Below, piece after piece: positions 45,601-57,059 of a DNA stretch of 64,000 nucleotides. The stretch spans positions 36,407,501-36,471,500 of the forward strand of contig NC_092526.1 in the NCBI RefSeq assembly GCF_037038585.1. The letters are read 5' to 3'. Under the pieces are notes generated by a model. That model saw nothing but the letters and a program-made list of their open reading frames with translations, did no database searches and had not been told where the DNA came from. Each line of letters starts with the position of its first letter. The stretch's first letter is position 1. This stretch comes from Patagioenas fasciata (lineage: Eukaryota; Chordata; Aves; Columbiformes; Columbidae). The position numbers were made by a program, and so were the translations under genes.

Positions 45601-48600
45601 CAAAATCGCACTCATTTCCTTCAGTACATTTCCTGTTTTGGGAAATATCTTTTTATTGGAGACAAAGTTTCTTAGCTTTTACAGATACACAAGTACACTT
45701 AAATCAAAACACGCTTTCATTACACCCAAAATTTCCATGCAATTCAACTCATATGAGCCCAAGACAGTTTCTGCTTTGTAACAAAACTACTCACAGAGTT
45801 GACCCAGCAGCATGTTCTTGAGCTGCATCCAAAACCACCCGATTGCTCTTACCTGTTGCTTCCACACTGGATTTTTGGCCACTATTGGCTTGATCCACAG
45901 GGGTGCTTCCACCAATGTATTTGTTCTGTCCATTGAAGCTGGACACAGGCACATGGTGAGGCACGGGGGGCAGCGGTCCCCCATTCACAACTTCCCCGAC
46001 CGACACCATCAGCTTCTGGCTGACAAACATCGATTTACGTGGCTTACGTAACCCGTCTGGCTCCAAGAAAGCTGAGCGATTCAGCTCCACATAAGCGCTG
46101 GGGAAAAATAAAAAAAGAGTACGCACTGAACTAACATTTCTGGGCACTCTTGTGGACTGTTTTGTCTCTCTCTCCTTTTAACTTTTACCCACTGTGTATA
46201 ATATCCATGTACATTTTACCTAGACTACATCCCACGTGACAGACGCCAAGACTATCTTCTTCCAATCTTGGCACCTGGAGTATGGCTACTTCATCATCTC
46301 AAAACAATGTTTACAGGAAACAAAACTCTTAACTGGCATGCTCAATTTTTTTACCTTCTCCAGTCTCATGAGACCAGGCTTCCGTATGAGCACACCTTAC
46401 AGTGTATGTATTTCGACGACAAGACATTTTGATCTGCAAATTGTTGGCCTCCAATGTTTTGCACTGTTCAGCTGCATCCCACCCTACATGCATCCCCACA
46501 GTGCCAGCAGACCTGTATCCTCATTTCCTAGAGAGCTGCAATTTACTACAATTCAACTGCAAGATAAGAACCTAAACCATTGTTTTTTTTCTACAGGGTT
46601 ATCCACAATGTCTCTTTCTAACAAGCCCCTGGAGTCCAGTGGACACAGAGATCAACATGCAGTCGCTCCTCTGGTGCAAATGTTTCTCTTGCTCTTTTTA
46701 CCATCTTCCAGGAGGCTGAAGGAATTTTGTGCCCTTGAAATCTCTTGCCACCTTATCAAACCAAGTATTATAAAAAAACAATATATAAGGGAAAAAAAAA
46801 AAAAGTTATTGTGGGAAGTCACCGTAGTTACAGGGATACAAACCCCATTTCTGAAGGGAAAGATGCAAAATTGCAGAACTTTACATAAACCACAGCAATA
46901 AAAATAGAACAGATCACTATAATTTGCACCCATCCCTATCATGGTGTTTTGCTTACAGCATCCAGCCCCTGCCCTTCACCTCTTTTTTTTAGTTGCAAAC
47001 TCCAGGGGCAGCCCACCCACATTAACAGTTCATGCTGATCTAACCCCACTAATCATCCTATGGCACAGACACCCTTTTCCTTACACTTACCCATCAGACA
47101 CACTCAGGCCGTAATAACTTATAAAATCAGCTGCTTCCTCACAGTCTTTGAATAGCAGCATGCGGACCAGGTGATCCAAGGGGAACGCTGTACATCTTTG
47201 GGTGCTCACAGTGTAGGCAATATTGAGAGACTTGAGAGCATCTTTACGAATCTGAGGGAAGGTAAAAGGAAGAGCCACATAACTATAAAGACCCTAAAAC
47301 AGCGTACTATAAACAGGAAAATAGTGTTTAAAAGCAATCAGTACTTTGTCAAATATTCATGCAAACAACTACTCAGATTTAACTTTTTAAATTCTATGCA
47401 GTTGCTTTCTAGTTTCAGTTCCTCCTTGGTGCTTCTCATTTTGAGCATATCCCTTTGATTCTTGTGCAGAAGGAAAAGCTTGAAAGGGCTTCCGAGAGCA
47501 CAGGTTGATACTTCCTCTGCAAAAGCCTCATGCCTGCTTCTCTGCTTCCCAACGATGTTAGAGGAAATAATATGTATTTGTATGCAGTTATGGGAAAAAA
47601 ATGCTGAAAAGAGCATTTTAGTTTTTGCCTTTTGTATCTTGCTAAGTTTAAGCACTTCTGAAGAACCAAGAACAAAATTGTTTTTAAGGTTAAATATCAG
47701 TTTCATGCTCACTAAGAAGCTTTCCTCCCAACAGTCCCGGACAGTTTTATTGATTAATGCTTTAAGAATAAAAAAAAAAAAAAAATCCATTTGCCCTTTT
47801 CTCACCTGGTTAAAATAGCAGTGTAAGATACAGGCATTCAAATAGGAAGCTGTTTGCACTAACTTGAAAAACCTCACAAAGTTGTTGCTGTTTAATGCAG
47901 CAAAAGCTTGAACTGCAAATCTAACTTCGGGAGAGTTTCTAACCTCTGGATGAAACTGCTGTACTTCTCTGTGGAGACAAAAGACAGACAAAACCTTTGC
48001 TTCAATAGGAACAATCATAACTCAATAACAACTTGTAACAAAAGGGAATTAAAATTAGAAACTGTAAGCAAGACGTGCAACTCCTGTACAAAACAAACAG
48101 CTGTGAATTGAATTTGCAGCATTATTTACAAGTCACTAATCTTCTAATGATGCTCGCATAATCAGCATGCTATTGTTTAGGTACATCACTCCAGCGTCTA
48201 GGGAGGATGGCAGTTAAACTGACCAGGAAAGCCAAGTATGACACTGCCCACAAAACATTTTTTGCTTGATCCTACTGCAGATAAATCAGTGAACCTTGCA
48301 TATCACTCTGGGAAGAGAAAAAAGTTTCCTTGCTTGAGAATAGTGAAGATTTAACTTTTCTTTGGGGGGGCTGGTTTTTTTACTACCTGCAAAAGGTCTA
48401 ATGAGTTATTCAAAGCACAGATTTTTTTTTTCTCTCTTCTTAAAAGACACTTTTAAAAATGACCTATTGAAAAATTAAATTAAAACATTACTACAGCACA
48501 CTTTCTTTGGCAAAAAAAAAACAACTGCAACTAAGCTCTTCCATTACAATTTGTCTGGACTTAATCCCAGTTATTCCCAGAGGAAAAGAGAGAAGACGAG

Positions 48601-51600
48601 TGATATTCACTATTCCTACCTGAGAATATCACCCTTGTTGAGATTCAGCAAGACATTATAACCTCTGAACTCTGCTTCACTCTTGCAGTAAATTCCCTTG
48701 TTAGCCAGGTCCTGATACATCTCCTTCAAGCTCTGCAGGCATTTAGTCATGTTCTCATTGTTGATTTTGGCATCAAAGGAGGACATGGGCTCTTCGCACA
48801 AGTGGTGAGCACAATGGATGTGAAAGCGAGTGCACTTCTCAATCAGAGACACCATCAGCGGGTTGCAGAGATGTTGCTGGGTTATATCCTAACGAGAACA
48901 ATAAAGCATTGCCTGTACTTTTGAACTACAGGTGAAGAACACAGTCATCTGGCACTACTTTTAGAAAACTCACTTCATCTGTGCTTTTTGTCACTTGGCA
49001 GTTCAAAATATTTGGATTGCTATTGCTTTTTGCTTCACTTTTTACAGGATTATGTGATACGCTTTCTATCATCAAACACCTCCATCCACCACTACTTACC
49101 TTTCTTATTCCACGAGTTCTGTTCCAGACAAAGTCATACCACTCTCGGTAGTTTCCTTCTCCTTGATCCATAATGTTAGTCACTAAATAGTCCATGGTCA
49201 TGCTCAACACCTCAGAGGGTCTCAGTTCATGGGGCAAAGGTTCCTCTTGATCTGCTGAAGACCTGCTATATTCCTTGATTGCTGCTGCGTGATCTACCTG
49301 CAAGATGCAGATAAAAGTCCAAGGAGCATTTCCAACTTTTCAGGCATACAGAGGATTTAATCCCATCCATGCCTTTCCTTTAGTAAGGAGCAGACTATTA
49401 AAGCAGTTTCTCCACTGTTCACACAAACAGCCCACATCCATTCTGCTACCAGAGCAAACATATATTGTTTTATTTTATGACAGGATCCTAAATGTTGACT
49501 TAAATTCAGCTTTGAAGACTGTATACTGCTGCCCTGTAGTTTTAGAACAGCAGTTCTGAAAGCCTGTCTGTAGCTAAATAACAGACATGACTTAAAGTGA
49601 AAAAGCAATTCTCTAGCCTTCTTGTTTTACAACCCAGAATTTAAAGACATTAATGAAATAGCATCCGGAATTTTTCCACCAAAATTAACTCTGCAACCAA
49701 CTAGACAACACTGACAACTTTGTATAAGTAACACGTGAACTGCTGTCCTGGGAACAAACCCCAGCATACAGAGGGCTCATACCTTGTCAGATCCTAGAAG
49801 CACTTCAAAGATACTGAGCTGGTTTCTCGTCTCCCTCATGTAGCGCTCTTTTTCAGGACACATGTCTGGGCAAGTGCCAACAACAGTTTTTGCTTTGCCA
49901 AGATCAGTCCTTTTTATTCGAGCTAAAAACAAAAATTAAAATTTAACAATTAAGCATTTCTCATTTTTGTTTTCAGGACAAGCTATCACCCTGATATGCT
50001 GACAGAGCCCTAAGCTGGTCAGACACCTCAAGTGGGGTCTGTACACTGGTCAGATGGGTGTCAGAAGTACATTGCTAGGGCAATGCTTCACAAAACAAGC
50101 TGGTGGGAAGAGGTCTCCAGAGATTCCCACCTTACTCAGAGCAAAGCTGTACCCATGCCCTGCCGTGGTCAGAAACACACAAGGATGGGGTTCTTCCACT
50201 CTGGAGTTCTGCTGAAAAAAAACTGAAGCCTCTAAAAGATACCCAATGTTTTGTATCCTACCAGTCTATCCTGTTTTGTGTCCTAACTAAGCACCAGTGA
50301 TTTCCCAATTCCATGTCAAATTGATGAGAAATGTGTTCATCGATATTAAAAATAAGATCTTAAATTAAAAGTAGGGTCTAGCTTTGAAATGGCATGTACA
50401 TGACAGAAAGGTTTACAACCCAGCACTGTGAAACAAAGAGCCATTTATCGAAATAATTAAATAGTTTGAATTTAGGGAAACACCACTGGGATTTGGATAG
50501 CTTTCTTTCAAGAGCCTATAGGGATGCTTATCTCCCTACATGGTGTCCTTCACAGGAGATGAACAATCTGCCACTCAATTTCTGCAAAAAATATGCATGT
50601 GCAATAAGTAAAACAGATTTGTGTTCTACAATAAATTAATGTATACAATAATCCCTCACAATAGAACAGTATTTTGCAGACTGCTCCATATTAAAGACTC
50701 TTTAAAGACATTTCCATAGCATCACAAGAGCTTTGCAACAGACGCCAAACACTTAATTTCTTTCCAACAGTGAAGCAGATTTTACACTCAACTTTTGTAA
50801 TTACCTTGTCGCATGATTTTGTCCCTTTGGTCCAAAAGACGATATCTTTCTTCAGATGTCTCAGCCACTAAACCTACCAGGTTACCAAGAGACAACAAGG
50901 AAGCTCCCAAGGCCTCTGAGCTCTGCCCTTCAGAACCAGCATCAAACAGATCCGCCTCAAACTGCAGTGCCTTTCGAAGACCAGGCTTCTTTGCTGGAGA
51001 ACTAAACGCAGAACGTTTTTCTCAATAATACACTAATGCACACCCCCGCCTTAACCAGTTCAGTGTTCTTTAGGATGTCAACATCTGTTTAGAAGATGAC
51101 TCTTTTCACAAGGCAACGTATTAAAACAAAACAAAACCAAAATATGTATCAAAATACTAAGATCCCAATGATGCTAGCACTGGGAGTTAATCTGGTTAAA
51201 TCCTCAGCACTGCCTTGACAACACTGCCAAGCATTCTTGATTGTGGTGAAAGCCTCAGTCTTTGTACAACAGAAATAGTATTACTGAATCTGTCTCAGAG
51301 TGGACAGAACCAGATGGCTGTTGCAGCATTTTTGCATCACTAAGGCACAGCAGTTTGCATTTTGAACCAGGAGCTAGCCTGCTGTTTGGTGGGGAAAAAA
51401 AGTGCTTTCTATAGCAACAGAGACACAAACATTTTTCAAATCAAGGAACACGCATTCCTTCACAACATATTACTAATTTTATAATTCTGTGACTGCGCAT
51501 ATCAAGCTGCTTTTGTCAATCTAGACACACCATTAAGGTACCACAGAAAGATGACAAGCCTACCAGTGCAGCAACTGACACAGAACAGAGGGATTCCTGT

Positions 51601-54600
51601 ATGAAGACCATTCACTTGAAATGTGACAAGACAACGGTTCAAACTCACCAGCTACTCTGAAAATGGGATTCTCATTTTACAGAACTGTAGTTGTCTACAA
51701 ATGAAACTGCTTACTTCAGAAGCTCATTTAATCATGACCACACAACAGTGTCATTACTGCTTCATCCTATTTTGGCTCTATGTTGTTTCATTCAATTCCC
51801 TTCTGCCTCACTATTGCAGGCAGAGTTACCCATGTTGTGAACAAAATATTCAAAAAACCATCCAAAGTAGAAGACCTTAATAAGCAGTTAGAATTATCTT
51901 TCTAATTAAGCATGAGATCTGTGAGCTTGTAATTCAGCCAAACCAGAAGAGACAAATGAAGCGCACTCCCCAACAAGAATGTGATGATGTGGCAAACACT
52001 GATCATCATTTTCCACCATCCACCCTGTGTCGTGCCAGATGGCTTCTCAGAGGAGCACACATACCTTTTACCAGGCATGACACTGCTGACAGAGGATCTT
52101 ATTAATGGTTTTCGAAGAGGGGAATGCTGATAGTTTTGCTCTTCACTGCTTTGCCTTCCTTCATCTTCACCTGCTTTCTTCTCTTTGGATGAAAATTCTC
52201 TTTTGGCTGGACCTGAAGTGACATATAAATATGAATCCAGGTACTTTTCAAATAGTTTGAGCAACAACCCTTTTTTCCCCATGGGGATGGTGAGGAGTTT
52301 GTTTAAAAAATACTATTAGAAAATGAATCCAAGATTAACACTTTTGTTCATGTATGCAGGATGAGAAGCTATACCAAGTAAGCCTACTAACTGCTTGGCA
52401 GCTTCACTGTTCTGTAAAGAATATTCTTCAATCAAAAATCATTTAGCAACAACTATAACTGCTCAGCAGCTTGCCAGTATATGAAGTCTGATCACCATCT
52501 GAATTTACATCCTCTTGGGTTTGGGATTTAATACACAAATCATAACACTCAACAATATATGAAATTCATCTCACCTATGTAAACCACAATTTCCAGTGCT
52601 CCCACTGAAGGATTTTAGTTATTAATTTCACATACCCAAGCCTAGACTGACATTGGCATGCCTTCTCAAGAGTTCCATCTTCACTTGTCAGGAAGGGAGA
52701 AATTCTTCTCCCAGGACCAAATTTTCAGCCAGTTTGATTTCTTGAATTCTCAGATTAGTTATTTTACAATACTGCCATTCATGTTTCTATAGACTTAACA
52801 CCACAATAAAATCACAAAGGCAAATAGGAACCCCTACAGTTGCTACTTCAAGATACGAATTCTCAGGAAGACAACCCCGCAGCTGTTCATTTTCTGGAAG
52901 GCAAGTTTGTGGTTGGTCAAAGCTGTGAAGAACCATTCATTTGCTGACAGTTGAAGTGTATCCCCAGGCTGGGATCTCAGAGGTACACACACAGCATTCA
53001 TAAAGGGAAGCACTTGACAATCCAATTGTTGTTCTCTTTTTGGTTCAGGCAGTAATTGTTGATACACAGAACAGATGCTCACTTCAGAATACTCCTTAAC
53101 TCAGTTCTTGGGACACCTTGCCAAAAGTTGGAAGCCCACATTCGAGTCCATGCTTTGAAGTGGGTAGTAGCAAGGCATTTGAAACTGGGTTTTCTTACAA
53201 CCCCTAAAAACATCCTACTTTATACAGAGCAGAAAGTCAACATCACCGTATTCCTCTTGTGTGGTTCCATGAATGGTTTCTAAATTCTCTTGTAAAACTA
53301 CACCGTCATTTCATGTCTTTAGCTCTTTTGTATGGTTGAAACAATAGTTTCACTCAGATTAAGCAAAACATTTTTAACAACAAGAATTTAAGAAAGAATC
53401 AGTGCAATTTCCAACTGAGATTTGCAGTTGCTCACTTACAGCTTCCTCAATACCAGAGGACAGTACTACAGATGCTGAAGTTTACACAGTTTACAAAACC
53501 AACAAGAAAAAAAGCTCCAAGGGCTAAGATATCCCTTCTGGCACCCTGGACTCCCAAGCCATAGACTGTTAAAGGCTGAGAAAATATTCTGGAAGCAGTT
53601 ACATGCTTTATCCTGTTATTTTTTCCGCTCCCCTGCATATTCACATAGGCAGAGACAGTTAGCTGAAACGTCACGTAAGATGGCAAGGCAACTACTTTTA
53701 TGCTTCCCTAATGACCAGCCCTCAATGGTCTCAGCGTTTCTACACATTGAGCAGTGTGGCTAGCAGAAATCAAAACAAATAATCACACTTCTGAAACTGT
53801 AACATTCCTACTATGGAGATCACCTTCGTATCATTCTCAGCACATCAGGAAACAAAAACAGATTACATGGCATGCTATTTTTTTACCACTCAGTAATCAT
53901 ATCTGGAAACACAGACTTACTCGTTTTCTTCTTTTGCCAGAATGTTACTATGTCTTTGTGCAACTCTTTCGCTCTTTTTCTGGCAAGCACTGCAGAGGCC
54001 TGAAAGAACACAAAAGCAATGTATGAAAACCTATTAGCAGCAAAACACCAAAACACACACTGCAGTTTTTATCAGAAAAATATTTACCAATTTCCATAAA
54101 ATTCTCATGGCTGTATTTTAACCTCTCACTTCAGACTTACATGTAACCAGCAGGTCTGTTCTCCATAAAAAGTGCTGCTTTTATAAGAGCTACAACAAGC
54201 TTGGAGAACAAAGGTGCCTTTTTAAGCACAAAACAGGAACAGATCACACAGTCCCTGACCTGGCTCCTGAATACACCTCAGCACTGACAGAATAGCAGTA
54301 AAACCAGCAAGCAGGTCACTCTGCAGATATTGCATGACCTCATCCCACCATAGTGCTGCTGAGCCTGAATGCAGCTGCATATTTAACTCAGGTTTGGGCA
54401 ACAAGATACAAGCAGCAGGGAGGATCGGTTTGGTGTTTGAACTGGATGCTAACAGGACAGCTAAAGCCAGGCAGAGCTCTAGTTTTTACCACGTTTTAGA
54501 TACAGTTTAGCACACTTCTATGCCTGTCTGTGACACAGGGCTCAGGATACAAAAGCTTTCCCCAGGTGAAAAACACACCACACTACCAAACAGGGCAAAA

Positions 54601-55791
54601 CTCTCAGCAGAGCTGCATCCATCTCAAGCATTCAGGTTTAAGCCTACTCTTGTGTCGACTGCTTCCAATACTCACATGATCAAAAAAGTGAACAACAGCC
54701 ATTTTTTTATTGCGCCTGGTCATGACCCGTCGAACTCTTACAAACTGGCCGAAGTGCTTCTCCAGCACCGTCCTGTCGTTGAGATAATCGGGGATGTTCT
54801 TGCACTGGATGGCCGTCAGCTCGCCGGGCGACAGGACCCCCAGTCCCTCCGTGCTCTCGCTGCCCCGAGCCCGGCGCGCAGGGGTCACGGGAGTGGCATC
54901 TGCGAGGAGAGTTTGGTGGCCACCTCAGTAAACGGAGCGATGGGGTGTCCCGGGGCTTCACCTCCACCCCGACCTACCTTCCCGCGGAGGGTCCCGGGCT
55001 TCGGCCGGCGGCGGCTCCTCGGAGGGTCCCCGCTCGGCCTCGCCGGCGCCTCCGCGGTCGCGCTGTCCACGGTTCTGGCTGCGCAGCACCGCCTCCAGCG
55101 TGCGGCCGAAGAGCGCCCCGCCGCGGGGCCGGTTCAGCAGCACCGCCCGCTTCTCCGGGGGCGCCACCGCCGCCCGCCCGCCCGCCGCCGCCTGCCGCGG
55201 TGAGCGCTCCCGCTCCTCCTTCCGCTTCAGCCCCTTGGGCGCCGGCTCCCCCGACTCCTCAAACAGCGGCCGCGGACCCTTCTCCTCCGGGCGGCCCAGG
55301 GCGGCGGCGGGACGCGAAAAGGAGAAGGGCCCCACCGCCGCCGCCGCCGCCTCGGAGCCCGGCTCGGGCGCGAAGCCAAAAGGCGGCGAGAAGGTGAAGT
55401 CGGCGGGGGCGGCCGGGCCCTTCTCCCCGTCGCCGCCCGCCAGCGGCTTGAAGGCGGCAGCGGCGCTCTCGGGGACCTTGAAGCGGAACTCGGGCGGCGC
55501 GAAGGCCCCGCCGCCCGGCGCCTCGCCCGGCCCCGGGAAGCCGCCCAGGTTGGTGGGCGGCTTGAAGCTGAAGCCCGCGTTGCCCGCCGGGGCCCCGCTA
55601 CCGCCCGCCACCGTGAAGGCCGGCGCCTGACCTAGCCCATAAGGCGACCCGAAGGCGGCGGCAGTACCGGCAGGCCCAGGGGCGAAGGGAAGCCCGGGGG
55701 CGGCACCGCCCTGCCCGAAGACGGCGGCCTGTCCGAAGCGCAGCGGCGGCGAGAAGGCAGGCGGCCCGCGGAAAGGGCCCCCGGCGCTCAT
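33658..55791 (-). CDS. MCM3AP: Germinal-centre associated nuclear protein (MCM3-associated protein, GANP)
   Basis: MCM3AP is the scaffold of the nuclear-pore TREX-2 complex for mRNA export and also binds MCM3. Twenty-eight coding exons are read on the minus strand: 54978-55791, 54676-54899, 53921-53999, 52065-52212, 50805-51001, 49783-49922, 49100-49297, 48620-48888, 47806-47968, 47091-47251, 45853-46097, 44946-45136, 43953-44053, 42772-42903, 42139-42252, 41521-41673, 40790-40987, 40422-40490, 39899-40033, 39308-39461, 38950-39208, 38506-38603, 37465-37855, 37069-37323, 36220-36349, 35055-35246, 34281-34425, 33658-33816. Phases agree throughout: 1,837 aa, against 1,980 in human. Order: FG-rich nucleoporin-like head (about 1-100), RRM-like part (about 290-360, VVHFFDH), SAC3/GANP domain (about 490-800, [14 protein letters not shown]), charged helix ([15 protein letters not shown]), long C-terminal region ending SALVDMVDI. 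The first exon is GC-rich and its protein is Gly/Ala/Pro-rich. Confidence 0.96.
40135..40200. repeat. A/C-rich simple tract in an MCM3AP intron
   Basis: Runs of AACC, ACAC and CACACACACA in the intron between coding exons 18 and 19. Confidence 0.65.
43138..43245. repeat. A-rich low-complexity tract in an MCM3AP intron
   Basis: Plus strand almost only A and C (AACCAACCAAAC and similar). It lies in the intron between coding exons 13 and 14. It may be the tail of an old retroposon, but no body was recognised. Confidence 0.7.
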
Positions 55792-55940
55792 GGCGGCGCC
55801 GCCGCTACCGCCTCTGTTCAGCGGGTGGGCGGGGTCCCGCCGGCGGGCCGGGGCCGGGACGCGCATGCGCAGGTGGGCGGGGTCCTGCTGCTGTCGCTGT
55901 CACCGGCGGTGTGGCCGTCACTGGCGCTGCCGCCGCCATC
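55792..55940. promoter_or_regulatory. Divergent MCM3AP/YBEY promoter
   Basis: The two start codons are separated by 149 bp. The gap holds a palindromic GCGCATGCGC (55861-55870), the core of an NRF1 site, and two GTGGGCGGGGTC GC boxes (55825-55836 and 55873-55884) in direct repeat 48 bp apart. There is no TATA box. This is typical of housekeeping divergent promoters. Confidence 0.85.
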
Positions 55941-56961
55941 ATGAGCGTGGCGCTGCGGAACGCCCAGCGGGCCGTGCCAGTGCGTCGCGCCCCGCTCCGC
56001 CGCGCCGTGTGCATCCTGCGGGCCGCCCTGGGCGCTTCCCGCTTCGACGTGGGGCTGATCTGCGCCAACAACGGGCTGATGAGGCGCCTCAACGGCGCGT
56101 ACCGGCAGCGCCCGGAGCCCACCGACGTCCTCTCCTTCCCCTTCCACCGGGTGGTGGCGGGGGAGCTGCCGCGGCCGAGCTGCCGCGACGAGTACAACCT
56201 GGGGGACATCTTCCTAGGGGTGGAGTACATCCACCAGCAGTGCCGCGACACCGGGGAGGACTTCGATGGCGTCCTGGCGGTGAGCCCCGCCGCGGGCAGC
56301 GATCCCCCTGCCCGTGCACTGCAGGGAGGGACAACCGCGGGAGGTCCCCCGGGGACAGGGTACCGGCTGCCGCTCCCCTAGCCCGGCTGGGCTAAACAAG
56401 GGGGCCATGATCTTGCAGCGTACCCTGAAAAGATTAACTCTGTGTTTTAAAACGTATTGAACTGGCGAGTTGGGACACTGCCTGATCTTTGTCGTTTTCG
56501 CGTTTCCCGGCACGTTCTGGCAAAACGTCGGGTTACGTGGTACAGGGTTAGCCATGGTCACCCCTCGCACCCCGGCTTGTGCGGGGCAGGCTGTGGCGCT
56601 GGGGCCGTCTGCGCAGGCGAGGGGCTATTGCTGGGGTTGTGTTCGTCACACGTCACTTGTTCTTGCCTCTTCGCGCAGGTGACGGCAGCCCACGGATTGT
56701 GCCACTTGCTTGGCTACCAGCACAACACCAAACCCGAGTGGCAACAGGTACGGCGATGCCGTGGAGCTGGGGAAGGCGTGCGGTGCCCGTATCAGGTCGC
56801 ACCCGGGTGGAAAGCATCGCCCCGCCGCGCACTCCCGTGGCCGGGGGGTGCTGACCGCGGCTGCTCTCCCGCAGATGTACCAGAAGGAGGTGGAGATCCT
56901 GGAGGAGCTGAACCGGCTCACCGGCGCCAGCCTCCGGCCCCTGACCGCGGGCCTGTTCTGA
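55941..56961 (+). CDS. YBEY: Endoribonuclease YbeY homologue
   Basis: YBEY is a zinc-dependent endoribonuclease of the UPF0054 family; in animals it acts in mitochondria on ribosomal RNA and small-subunit assembly. Three exons on the plus strand, 55941-56279, 56679-56747 and 56875-56961, give 164 aa (human 167). The start is the first ATG in frame, MSVALRNAQRAVPVRRAPLRR. Family blocks are PTDVLSFPFH, EYNLGDIFLGVEYI and, across the exon 1/2 join, TAAHGLCHLLGYQH, which carries the three zinc-binding histidines (118, 122, 128). The end is LRPLTAGLF. It is divergent from MCM3AP and followed closely by POFUT2. No canonical AATAAA lies between its stop and the first POFUT2 intron. Confidence 0.96.
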
Positions 56962-57059
56962 GGCAGCCGCGCCGGGGACCCCGCGGCCGCCGCTTCCCTC
57001 CCGCGCACCGAGGGGCCGGGCCGCCGCCGGGGCCGCCCCGGACGTGGCGCGGCGCGGGG

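Noticed and set aside
55911-55940. Longer YBEY start (GTG) 30 bp upstream
   Set aside because: The upstream codon is GTG in the GC-rich leader; the ATG at 55941 matches the family start.
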